A stretch of 64,000 nt of DNA. Source: Tomocerus qinae (taxonomy: Eukaryota; Arthropoda; Collembola; Entomobryomorpha; Tomoceridae). Shown one piece after another: positions 56,595-64,000 of this stretch (the first letter of the stretch is position 1; each line of letters starts with the position of its first letter). The DNA is taken from the NCBI GenBank assembly GCA_020055645.1, contig CM034546.1:25110001-25174000 (forward strand). The letters are read 5' to 3'. A program made the position numbers and the translations under genes. The notes below the pieces were generated by a model. It saw only the letters and a list, made by a program, of their open reading frames with translations, was not told where the DNA came from and made no database searches.

Positions 56595-56823
56595 TACTAT
56601 GATCGCCAAATAACTTTGGACAATAAGATTGAAGAACAATAAAACCGATAAGAATACATAATAGGCGAGTTCGCGTTTCAGTGAGCACGAACAAAGGTGC
56701 TCGTTGAAGCACAAACTCCTGTATTTTTCATGCTCACTGATGCGCGAACTCGCCTATTATATTTTCTTATCGATTGTATTATTCTTCAATCTTATTGTCC
56801 AAAGTTATTTGGTGATCATAGTA
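56595..56823. repeat. Long palindrome, 93 bp arms with 43 bp loop
   Basis: Left arm 56595-56687 and right arm 56731-56823 are near-perfect reverse complements (TACTATGATC ... GATCATAGTA outside, GGCGAGTTCGCG ... CGCGAACTCGCC inside). The loop has its own small hairpin (GAGCAC ... GTGCTC). It could extrude as a cruciform or be transcribed as a hairpin RNA. No target duplication was seen. Confidence 0.88.
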
Positions 56824-56952
56824 CAGGCGGCTTATGCTCATGGTCCGTAAACTCTATTCAGGCACTATCTAAACTTGAACTTATTTCTGAGATTCGTTTC
56901 CAGATCGCAGTTAAAGACAAGAGATTATTAGTTTACCTAATTCTAATAATTT

Positions 56953-57066
56953 ATTTTTAATTGTGTTATTTGTTGTTAATTTTTTTGTTTTTTAATTGTG
57001 TTATTTGTTGTTAATTTTTTTGTTTTTTAATTGTGTTATTTGTTGTTAATTTTTTTGTTTTTTAAT
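56953..57066. repeat. 35 bp tandem repeat, three copies
   Basis: Unit TTGTGTTATTTGTTGTTAAT plus T-run recurs at 56961, 56996 and 57031, essentially identical. It lies just beyond the 3' end of the small gene at 57114-57338. Confidence 0.9.
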
Positions 57067-57113
57067 TTATTTTTATTTTTAGCTGATTATTACTTTCTTC
57101 TGTAATCTGTATC

Positions 57114-57338
57114 TTAAACTGGTACTGTCAACTGAGATGCAATGCTGGAGTCGGAGTGAGCAACATACGATACCATTTTGTTAATGAAGGATCTAACAAT
57201 CCTTAAGGCGGCTAAAATGCCACCAGGACAAAGAGTTACTTTAAAAAGACCACGGTAGTCAATCGATACTTCGGTTAAAGAAATGTTTACGCTAACATTC
57301 TCCAAAATAGGAACAAGCATATTGTATATGTTGTCCAT
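57114..57338 (-). CDS. Small unrecognised protein, copy 2, 74 residues
   Basis: ATG at 57338, stop at 57114. Homologous to the damaged copy at 54286-54550, which argues that the frame is real: positions differ while the pattern NIS.(T/S)E(V/I)S(I/V).YRG(L/F)F.VTL is kept. The protein looks helical at its start, then has a beta-like stretch and a glycine/proline hinge (CPGGIL), then a basic amphipathic helix (RIVRSFINKMVSYV). No signal peptide or known domain is seen. It has its own TATA-like promoter. It could be a single-exon gene or one exon of a larger gene. Confidence 0.55.
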   Translation of the reverse strand: MDNIYNMLVPILENVSVNISLTEVSIDYRGLFKVTLCPGGILAALRIVRSFINKMVSYVAHSDSSIASQLTVPV

Positions 57339-57424
57339 GATAAAAAAGACACAGTAAAATATTAGAGAAAAAAGGAAAATAATAGAATAATATACCTATA
57401 CAATTTATACAAGTGAAACAAAGA

Positions 57425-57500
57425 AAATTCTGCTTTGACTCATTTACCACTTAACAAGGTGACGCAGATTTAGCATTTTCTCCGGCTTTATATACTTTCG
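57425..57500 (-). promoter_or_regulatory. Putative TATA promoter with AP-1-like site for the 74-residue gene
   Basis: On the minus strand AAGTATATAAAGCCGG at about 57484-57499 is a good TATA box, about 150 bases before the ATG. Downstream of it, AAATGAGTCAAAG (57435-57447) contains TGAGTCA, the AP-1/bZIP site. The related TGAGTCG block stands before copy 1. Inferred from sequence only. Confidence 0.45.
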
Positions 57501-58260
57501 AATAAACATAATATTAAGTGTTATCGTATTATCTTAATTAATAGTTATCATTTATATATACAAGATAATGCAAAAGTGTAAATACCAAAAACATACACAG
57601 GTAGTATATTGTTAGTTAAACTTATAAAAACATATTTCATATCTGTCATTAAACTCTGAGTGGACGATAACAGATTATACATGATGTAAAAAATGCGTAT
57701 TTGGCTACAAAGTATATCGACTTCTGATGACTGGTAAAACTTGTTTAATTTTACGGAATTGTTTGGGTAAATTCTGATGAATGTAACTGTTGTGGTATAT
57801 TTGTTGTTTATTTCCGGGAGTATTGTAGTTTTATTTTAGCAAAATGCGGCTTTATCCTGAAAATATTGAAAATGAGAAAACAAAGTTTATTATACTATAA
57901 ATGTTTTCTTTTGTTAAGAATGCTAATATTAATACAATTAATATGATGAGACTTATTAAGTGACCAGGTTTAGTATCAATACCATTTTTATTTTCTGAAC
58001 AGAGATTAAACGAGTAATGTGATAACGACGCAATTTAATGGTCATCGCCCCTTGTCATTTTACGCCCAACTTCGCTAAAATATCGACTTTTTTTAGCGTA
58101 TAGTGAAAATTATTTGAAAATTTCTCAGTTAGTATGAAGGTGAATATTGGAAATCGAAAAATTTATGCTAAAATTGAAATTTAGTTTTACCAACTTGATT
58201 TATCTCAATAAAACACTAGGAGAATACTCCATTTTGAAGGACTTAATCTATTAGTATAGA
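57501..58260. other. Intergenic, no gene recognised
   Basis: AT-rich; nothing supported on either strand. Confidence 0.4.
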
Positions 58261-58268
58261 ATTACACA

Positions 58269-58915
58269 CAGTGTACAAAATTTACCACTTTTTAGCCTTT
58301 TTTACCATCACAGTGGTAAAAATGCACTTAATGGTAAAAATGCATTTAATGGTAAAAATGGTAAATTTTAGTGATTGATTAGACAGCTGAGTACAGATAC
58401 ACTAGACTTCCTAAAATATAAGTTTTAAAACTTTATTTTCTATGAAATATAAGTTTCAAAGATTTATTTTCTATGAAATATAAGTTTTAAAACTTTATTT
58501 TCTATGAAATATTTCCAATTAGCCCCTTAATCAATTAAATTAATCATATTTATTTGATTGTATCCTAAAAGTTATAAAAAATGAAGAAAGATTGTATTTG
58601 GTATCGCCCATTTAAATTTGATGCTAATTTATTTGCAATTAATTTCTCAATAGGCAAATAACGGCTATTAGTGAATCCACTTCTGATTGTTGAACACTTA
58701 TCAATTTGTGACAACAATGATCATCTGCTAAGCTATTTCATACTTTGGCACCGAATTTTATTCAAAATTCAAACACGAAATTTAAATGAAACTATTTTTT
58801 ACCATTTTTACCATTTATACCACTTACCATTACTTTTCAGGTAGTGGTATTTAACGTTAAATACCATTAAAAACCACTTACCACTGGTAAGTGGTAAATG
58901 GTATTTTGTACACTG
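58269..58915. mobile_element. hAT-type MITE with 8 bp duplication and TTTACCA-rich ends
   Basis: A 647 bp element with CAGTGTACAAAATTTACCA at the left and, inverted, CAGTGTACAAAATACCATTT at the right, flanked by ATTACACA (58261-58268, 58916-58923). Subterminal regions are degenerate GGTAAAAATG runs in inverted orientation. Inside is a 31 bp tandem repeat in three copies (starts 58414, 58445, 58476). Non-coding. Confidence 0.9.
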
Positions 58916-58923
58916 ATTACACA

Positions 58924-59216
58924 TGTATAAGAAGTAGAGACAAGATAGTAAAAAATATAAAGCATGTGTCATTGTCATAACATAGCTATGAGTATAGGAA
59001 TAGTTATATCATAAAAGCCCTATACCGTAATGTAAGTGGAGATAATATATTGCACACTACATAATATGTAACAGTAGGCAAGGCAGTATCAGGAAATGAC
59101 ATATCACACATATCACACAAGGCTATTACAGATATTGCTTTACATGGCGAATATGCATGTAGTCGTATCGTAATCGTAAAGATTTATTACTTTTCTTTGT
59201 ATATACTGTAAAGTGC
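58924..59216. other. Intergenic, no feature seen
   Basis: Short AT-rich spacer between two mobile elements. Confidence 0.3.
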
Positions 59217-59536
59217 ATACTTTGGGGTCAGGATACATATCCGACTGCCGAATGGTAGATAGCCGACCGCCGAAAGGTACATATGCGAAAGCCGAATCCG
59301 AAAGCTCCCGAAAGGGTATATATCCGAATCCGAAGGGATACCTAGCCGAATCCGAAAAAAAATTTTTTCGGAAATCCTGGGTACATATCCGAATCTTAAC
59401 CTACCAAAACTGCAGAGGTGGGCATAATTTCCCGACCAGGTTCGCGTGTCCAAAAAACCAATATATTGCATTTCATCAATAAAATCTGAAACTATTCAAC
59501 CAAGTTTTAAAAAGTTTGGGCATATGCTAATAAATA

Positions 59537-59710
59537 ATGACAAAATCCAAGCATATGCTCTTTAATGCAAAAATCCAAGCAATCATGCTCCTTAATACTA
59601 ACAAATCCAAGAACATACTTCTTAATACTAACAAATCCAAAAACATACTCCTTAATACTAACAAATCCAAGCATATGCTCATTAATGCTAACAAATCCAA
59701 GCATATGATA
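59537..59710 (-). repeat. 30 bp minisatellite, short array
   Basis: About six units of the pattern AATCCAAGCATATGCTC plus TTAATACTAAC; reverse complement of the array at 60555-60960. Variants AAGAACATACTTC and AAAAACATACTCC match variants in the other arm in mirror order, so the arms share a common origin. Confidence 0.9.
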
Positions 59711-59859
59711 ATAATCACTAAACACCTACGGCAAGCCGTAACAGAAGCTCACCTGAGTGAAGAGGACTGTGTACACAGTTTTTGGTGGAATAATAATAGA
59801 AATAGATTTATTTTGATTAGTAAAATGTAATTCAAATTAAATAATTATTGAAAAATTCT

Positions 59860-60190
59860 TATTCAAAAACTCAAAATGAAATTAATATTGACTATAAAAA
59901 TCAACAGAAAATCAAAATATATTATTGCTGACTGCGAAAATTAACAGAAAATCAAAATAGATATTTGTTGATTACTAAAATTAAGAAAAATCTAAATTGA
60001 TTAATATTGATTATTAAAATCAACAAAAAATTAATTATTAGTGAGTATTAAAATTAACAGAAAATAAAAATTGATTGATATTGTGAATCAAAATCAACAG
60101 AAAATCAAAGTTGATTAATATAAACTATGAAAATCAATATAAAATCAAAGTACATTAGTAATAGCTATGAAATACAAAAACAATCGAAAA
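59860..60190. repeat. Degenerate AT-rich tandem repeats inside the foldback
   Basis: Imperfect units of about 50-60 bases with TTGATTAATATTGA, AAAATCAACAGAAAATC and similar, six or so copies. Short inverted TTGATT/AATCAA pairs give weak hairpins. Confidence 0.6.
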
Positions 60191-60351
60191 ATTTATTTTG
60201 ATCCCAACAAGTTTTTACCGGTTTTAGTGGCTTTAATATAAAATTTCAATACTGATAGAAGCGGTATTATATATTTTATAGTATCAATCGGACAATTTAA
60301 AGGAAACGCATTTGAACTTTTTAATGCCCATTTTTCACTTTCACTATAAAA

Positions 60352-60555
60352 ATGAAAACAAAAGAATCGCGCGGTATGTCAGCAACCTATGGACCGATTT
60401 ACCCCATAATCAATAGGGATCGTCAGTGGTCCATAGGCATTGTTTTTGGAAACTTTGGTCAACATCCGTCTTTGCGTTCGAAAGTTATCGTGGGTACGGA
60501 AGGACAGACTGTGCGATTCTATAAGCTGCCTTATTCAGACGAGCTAAAAATCTAG
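60352..60555 (+). CDS. Hypothetical 67-residue frame in the foldback centre
   Basis: ATG 60352 is preceded by CTATAAAAATG. The encoded protein (GMSATYGPIYPIINRD, then WSIGIVFGNFG, VIVGTEGQTVRFYKLP) has balanced composition unlike its AT-rich surroundings, and ends exactly where the minisatellite starts. No family recognised. It may be a captured host exon fragment or chance. Confidence 0.25.
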   Translation: MKTKESRGMSATYGPIYPIINRDRQWSIGIVFGNFGQHPSLRSKVIVGTEGQTVRFYKLPYSDELKI

Positions 60556-60960
60556 ATTTGTTAGTATGAATGAGTATATGCATAGATTTGTTAGTATGAA
60601 TGAGCATATGCATGGATTTGTTAGTATGAAAGAGCATATGCTTGGATTTGTTAGTATGAAAGAGCATATGCTTGGATTTGTTAGTATTAATGAGCATATG
60701 CTTGGATTTGTTAGTATTAAGGAGCATATGCTTGGATTTGTTAGTATTAATGAGCATATGCTTGGATTTGTTAGTATTAAGGAGCATATGCTTGGATTTG
60801 GTAGTATTAAGAAGCATAATATGCTTGGATTTGTTAGTATTAAGGAATATGTTTTTGGATTTGTTAGTATTAAGAAGTATATTCTTGGATTTGTTAGTAT
60901 TAAGGAGCATGATTGCTTGGATTTTTGCATTAAAGAGCATATGCTTGGATTTTGTCATTA
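60555..60960 (+). repeat. 30 bp minisatellite, long array
   Basis: About 14 units of GATTTGTTAGTATTAA plus GAGCATATGCTTG; the first four carry TATGAA in place of TATTAA. Each unit contains the palindrome CATATG. Frames through it encode a repeated decapeptide (for example MLGFVSINEH), and the opposite strand is also open, both because the unit length is a multiple of three. Confidence 0.92.
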
Positions 60961-61295
60961 TTTATTAGCATATGCCCAATTTTTTTTAAAACTTGGTTGA
61001 ATAGTTTCAGATTTTATTGATGAAATGCAATATATTGGTTTTTTGGACACGCGAACCTGGTCGGGAAATTATGCCCACCTCTGCAGTTTTGGTAGGTTAA
61101 GATTCGGATATGTACCCAGGATTTCTGAAAGAATTTTTTTTCGGATTCGGCTAGGTAGCCCTTCGGATTTGGATATATACCGTTTCGGGAGCTTTCGGAT
61201 TCGGCTAAATACCATTCGGCTTTCGCATATGTACCTTTCGGCGGTCGGCTATCTACCATTCGGCAGTCGGATATGTAACCTAACCCCATACTTTG

Positions 61296-61925
61296 AACTC
61301 CTCTCTCAGCTCTCGTCGTATGTTTTATGATGACTTTGAATGAATGAAATGAACTTCCTAGATAATTTGAGGGCGATATAATACATTTATCTCTCCTTGA
61401 CTTTGAAGAAGTTAATTTTAAAATGCAAACCTCTAACTACACACTACACACAGTGCAGTAATAGAGTATACTATAACGCTGCTCTGCATTATGTTCAAAT
61501 ATTCGTTCGTCTAACATCTAACAACCTACAACCTATAACAATTTAACATAAAAACTGACATATTTATTGTTAAAACATTGCAGTAAAATCTTCAGTGGAT
61601 ATATATTGTAATATTTTTTTCATTTACGGTGTTTTAATATTTATATTTTTTACTTTTACTTACAAAACTAATAATTCATTAACTTTTTATATTATTCATT
61701 GTGCTAAATCATACTCCACTACAGCTGACAGTGGTACTCAATTGATAACAACGGTGAATAACAAACTAACACTGACGACAAAAATTGGAAATTCCACAAG
61801 TATTAAATAAATTCGAATTAAATATTATGTAATAAATTTTATCAACTTTGGGGAAATGAGGAAGCAAAATAATAATATTTTTGTAGCTGATTTTACAGCT
61901 GGGAATTTGGCAGAGGCATAATGCC
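61296..61925. other. Intergenic, no gene recognised
   Basis: AT-rich. A 71-codon frame at 61595-61810 has no recognised features. Confidence 0.35.
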
Positions 61926-62299
61926 GGAGGGAGTGCAGTAAACGGTGCATGAAAGTCCCAAGCCACCTTTATATCTCGGAATCGGAATATTTAGACATGG
62001 CCCCCTAATGTTTCATCGGATCTTTATCGGACACGACCTGAAGGTCACGTTTCCACCCCTTCCCATCCCAACCTAACCTAAATGAAATATACATATTGAC
62101 ATATTTTAGGTCCACAACCGGTGGAATCTCATTTCCCCCCCATACCTCCGTCGGGGATAGGGAGGGTGGAAACTTGACCTCCAAGTCATGTCCGATAAAT
62201 ATCCGATGAAACATTGGGGGGTCATACCTAAATATTCCGAGATATAAAGGTGGCTCGGGACTTTAACTTTCACGCAACGTTTGCTGTACTCCAACCCAT
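61926..62299. mobile_element. Foldback/MITE with ~140 bp arms
   Basis: Left arm 61926-62062 and right arm about 62160-62299 are inverted copies at roughly 80-85% by eye (shared AAGCCACCTTTATATCTCGG and CATCGGAT(C/A)TTTATCGGAC). Central 100 bases unique. Limits approximate, no target duplication seen. Confidence 0.7.
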
Positions 62300-62378
62300 A
62301 AGGCCATATCAACACTAACTTTTATCGACAACCCACATTGTATTAGGGACCATATTATTTTAAACTCTGATTGTTAAT

Positions 62379-62652
62379 CGGCGTCGGAACGTAATTTATC
62401 CAGGGGGGACAAAATGGCTTATTCAGAAAGGGGGCACCGAAATAATAACATATTGGTAAAAGAAAGATATTATTCGCGCGGAGCGCGAAAATTTTTTGAA
62501 TTTTTAACCTTTTTTTACAAAAAAAATCGCCTTTTCTGGTGCTTATGTAATTATAGTTTGGTTTTTGGAACATTTTTAGGGGGACATGTCCCTCCTGGCC
62601 TTATTCTAGGGGGGACATTGTCCCCCCTGTCCCCCCGGTTCCGACTCCTATG
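62379..62652. mobile_element. hAT-type MITE with 8 bp duplication
   Basis: A 274 bp element flanked by TTGTTAAT (62371-62378, 62653-62660). Ends are CGGCGTCGGAAC on the left and, inverted, CATAGGAGTCGGAACC on the right; subterminal GGGGGGAC runs face inward. Contains GCGCGGAGCGCG, a small palindrome. Non-coding. Confidence 0.8.
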
Positions 62653-62660
62653 TTGTTAAT

Positions 62661-62930
62661 AAGGAAGGCATGCCAAATGTAATTTCTTATAAGGGAGCAT
62701 ATTGACTGTAATTAATAATAACACAGGGACACACTATCTCCAATTTTTAATAAGGGGGCCATATAAACTCCAAATTTAATGAGGGGACCATATCATATCA
62801 ACTTCATTTTTTAATAAAGGCCGTGGCTATATGTCAACTCCAATTCTTAATGAGGGGAACATATCGGTGATAAATTATTATGAGTCATATCGGCCTAATT
62901 TTTTATTGTGTTCGTAAACAATGCATGGGA
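62661..62930. repeat. Imperfect tandem repeats, ~50-60 bp
   Basis: Degenerate units with AACTCCAATTTTTAAT, then GAGGGGACCATATC recur about five times with indels. Function unknown. Confidence 0.65.
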
Positions 62931-62995
62931 TAGAACTGATTTTTTTTATTAGGGGGCAACTGCACTAATTTTTTTAAGGAGGAAGCAGTGCAGTG

Positions 62996-63245
62996 CAGGG
63001 AACTAAAAAGGTACTCCTTTTTTACAAAAAAGGTAAAAAGTACTACTTTTTCTAAAAAAGCAGTCCTTTTTACCTTTTTACCTTTTTTACCTTATTTACA
63101 TGTAAAGTGAAGTAAATGGGGCACTCTGCTACATCAAAAAAGGTAAAAAGGAAAAAAGGACTGCTTTTTTAAAATCTTACTCCTACCTTTTTTATAAAAA
63201 AGGCAAAAAAGGTAAAAGGCAAAAAAGGTCCTTTTTTGTTCCCTG
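62996..63245. mobile_element. hAT-type MITE with 8 bp duplication and AAAAGGTAAAA-rich ends
   Basis: A 250 bp element with CAGGGAACTAAAAAGG at the left and, inverted, CAGGGAACAAAAAAGG at the right, flanked by GTGCAGTG (62988-62995, 63246-63253). Most of it is degenerate AAAAAAGGTAAAAAG repeats in inverted orientation around a short unique centre. Non-coding. Confidence 0.9.
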
Positions 63246-63253
63246 GTGCAGTG

Positions 63254-63638
63254 TAGCTTTGGTAATTTTTATTTTCGTTAGTTTATACCAGCATAGCAGT
63301 AACTTTAATCGGAACAATCGGAATTCATTTTTAGATTCATTCATTTATTCATAATCAATTCAATAATTCATTCATTTCAGCGTTTATGCTTAGTCTTGGT
63401 CTAGTATATTAATTACAGTAAAGTGTTTCTAAACATACCATTATTTAATAGTCATTTCATTGGTGCATAGGAAATTTTACAATTTACAGAGTACAAAGAT
63501 GTGTAAAATTTTTGAAGGGACTTTGTTTTAATTTTCTGTCATTTCTTACTTTGCCATTTTTGCAGATTTACACTAATAAATAGAACTATAAGGATTGGAC
63601 TAAATACTAACTACTTTGACTACCATTTCTCCGTCATC
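63254..63638 (+). other. Upstream region of the terminal gene
   Basis: AT-rich 5' flank with several short TTCATTCATT repeats at 63330-63378. No clear TATA box is seen close to the ATG; the transcription start is not identified. Confidence 0.35.
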
Positions 63639-64000
63639 ATGAATTCCGAGATTGCACGAGCCAACTTACTCTACAAACAGTCTCAAGAACCACGGGGAGT
63701 AAGTCAACCACTGCGACGCAAATATTTAGAGCAGGCTCTTGTGATTTATCGCACCCAAATAAGCAACGTTGCAGTTGGAAATCTGCATTCTTTATGGCGT
63801 AATATTGGGGTAGCAAGTCTGAGATTGGCTGAAACACTGGATTCAAAATTTGAATTAAAATTGGTTATTTACCATATTACGGAGGCCATTTCTAATTTGA
63901 CAATGGCTTGGGGTGCTCGACCCAATGACCGAATCACTGAGTGGGGACTGAAGATAGAGGAATATGTTTCGGATTCTTTTGAACGAGCGTTTCGATCAAG
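63639..64000 (+). CDS. Unrecognised helical protein gene, 5' part only
   Basis: From ATG 63639 the frame is open for 120 codons to the window edge. The ATG is the first in frame after a non-coding, AT-rich flank. GC content and codon use rise clearly at this point. The encoded start (MNSEIARANLLYKQSQEPRG, then RKYLEQALVIYRTQIS and LWRNIGVASLRLAETL) is predicted to be helical with TPR-like pairs: a YLEQAL..Y helix followed by LW.N.G.A.LRLAE. TPR-like repeats bind partner proteins. The match is by pattern only and no family is named. No intron is seen in the visible part. Confidence 0.65.
   Translation, partial: MNSEIARANLLYKQSQEPRGVSQPLRRKYLEQALVIYRTQISNVAVGNLHSLWRNIGVASLRLAETLDSKFELKLVIYHITEAISNLTMAWGARPNDRITEWGLKIEEYVSDSFERAFRS

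Larger units (their letters stand above)
59225..61287. mobile_element. 2.06 kb foldback element with minisatellite arms
   Basis: Flanked by ATACTTTG on both sides (59217-59224, 61288-61295). The outer ~330 bp arms are near-identical inverted copies rich in CCGAATCCGAAAG and CATATCCGA motifs. Inside each arm is a tandem array of a 30 bp unit, about 6 copies on the left (59537-59710) and about 14 on the right (60555-60960). The central 59711-60545 is unique and AT-rich. No transposase is seen. Confidence 0.88.

Noticed and set aside
60555..60960. CRISPR-like array: 30 bp units at regular spacing
   Set aside because: The units are contiguous with no unique spacers, lie inside an eukaryotic foldback element and are mirrored in its other arm. 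They are a minisatellite.
60485..61000. Long repetitive open frames on both strands (for example repeated HMLINTNKSK or MLGFVSINEH)
   Set aside because: They result from a 30 bp repeat unit, a multiple of three, without stops in several frames. No start context or non-repetitive domain supports a gene.

Overview
This is an AT-rich window from an arthropod nuclear genome. The evidence is a local family of divergent ionotropic chemoreceptors (IRs), an intron-split 7TM receptor resembling gustatory/odorant receptors, and a dense load of arthropod-type transposable elements. A springtail or other early hexapod would fit, but nothing in the sequence proves the taxon.

Layout. 1-2640 is a diverged inverted duplication that runs off the left edge. 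4693-7553 is a 2.9 kb foldback element with a small hAT-type MITE inside it. 7605-34300 is a tandem array of intronless IR genes of two alternating subtypes, called A and B here: A fragment (7605), intact A1 (8718), broken B1 (11849), intact A2 (14956), broken B2 (18101), intact B3 (27522), a B 3' relic (30032) and broken A3 (31154). All three intact genes encode 623 residues. The array is interrupted at about 20.8-26.9 kb by a minus-strand 7TM receptor gene and its partly duplicated upstream region. Broken copies carry datable insertions: a Tc1/mariner-type MITE in B1, and a 902 bp solo LTR and hAT-type ends in A3.

34-38 kb holds small MITEs and a foldback. 38-54.3 kb is a nested transposon: a CR1/Jockey-like non-LTR element (PHD-type finger, endonuclease, RT) split by a complete 12.3 kb Ty3/gypsy element with identical 542 bp LTRs and a GTAT target duplication. 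The Ty3/gypsy element is unusual. Its Pol ends in two extra domains that look like copies of the retropepsin fold with the active site lost, and it has a third ORF with a Gag-type CCHC knuckle where an env gene might be expected.

54.3-57.5 kb has two copies of an unrecognised small protein gene on the minus strand, one cut by the non-LTR element's 3' tail, with a long palindrome between them. 58-63.3 kb is packed with MITEs and foldbacks, including a 2.06 kb foldback whose arms carry 30 bp minisatellites. The window ends inside an unrecognised helical protein gene starting at 63639.

Host content is therefore chemosensory (IRs, one 7TM receptor) plus two unknown genes; most of the rest is mobile DNA. 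All alignments were done by eye, so identities and boundaries without target duplications are approximate.
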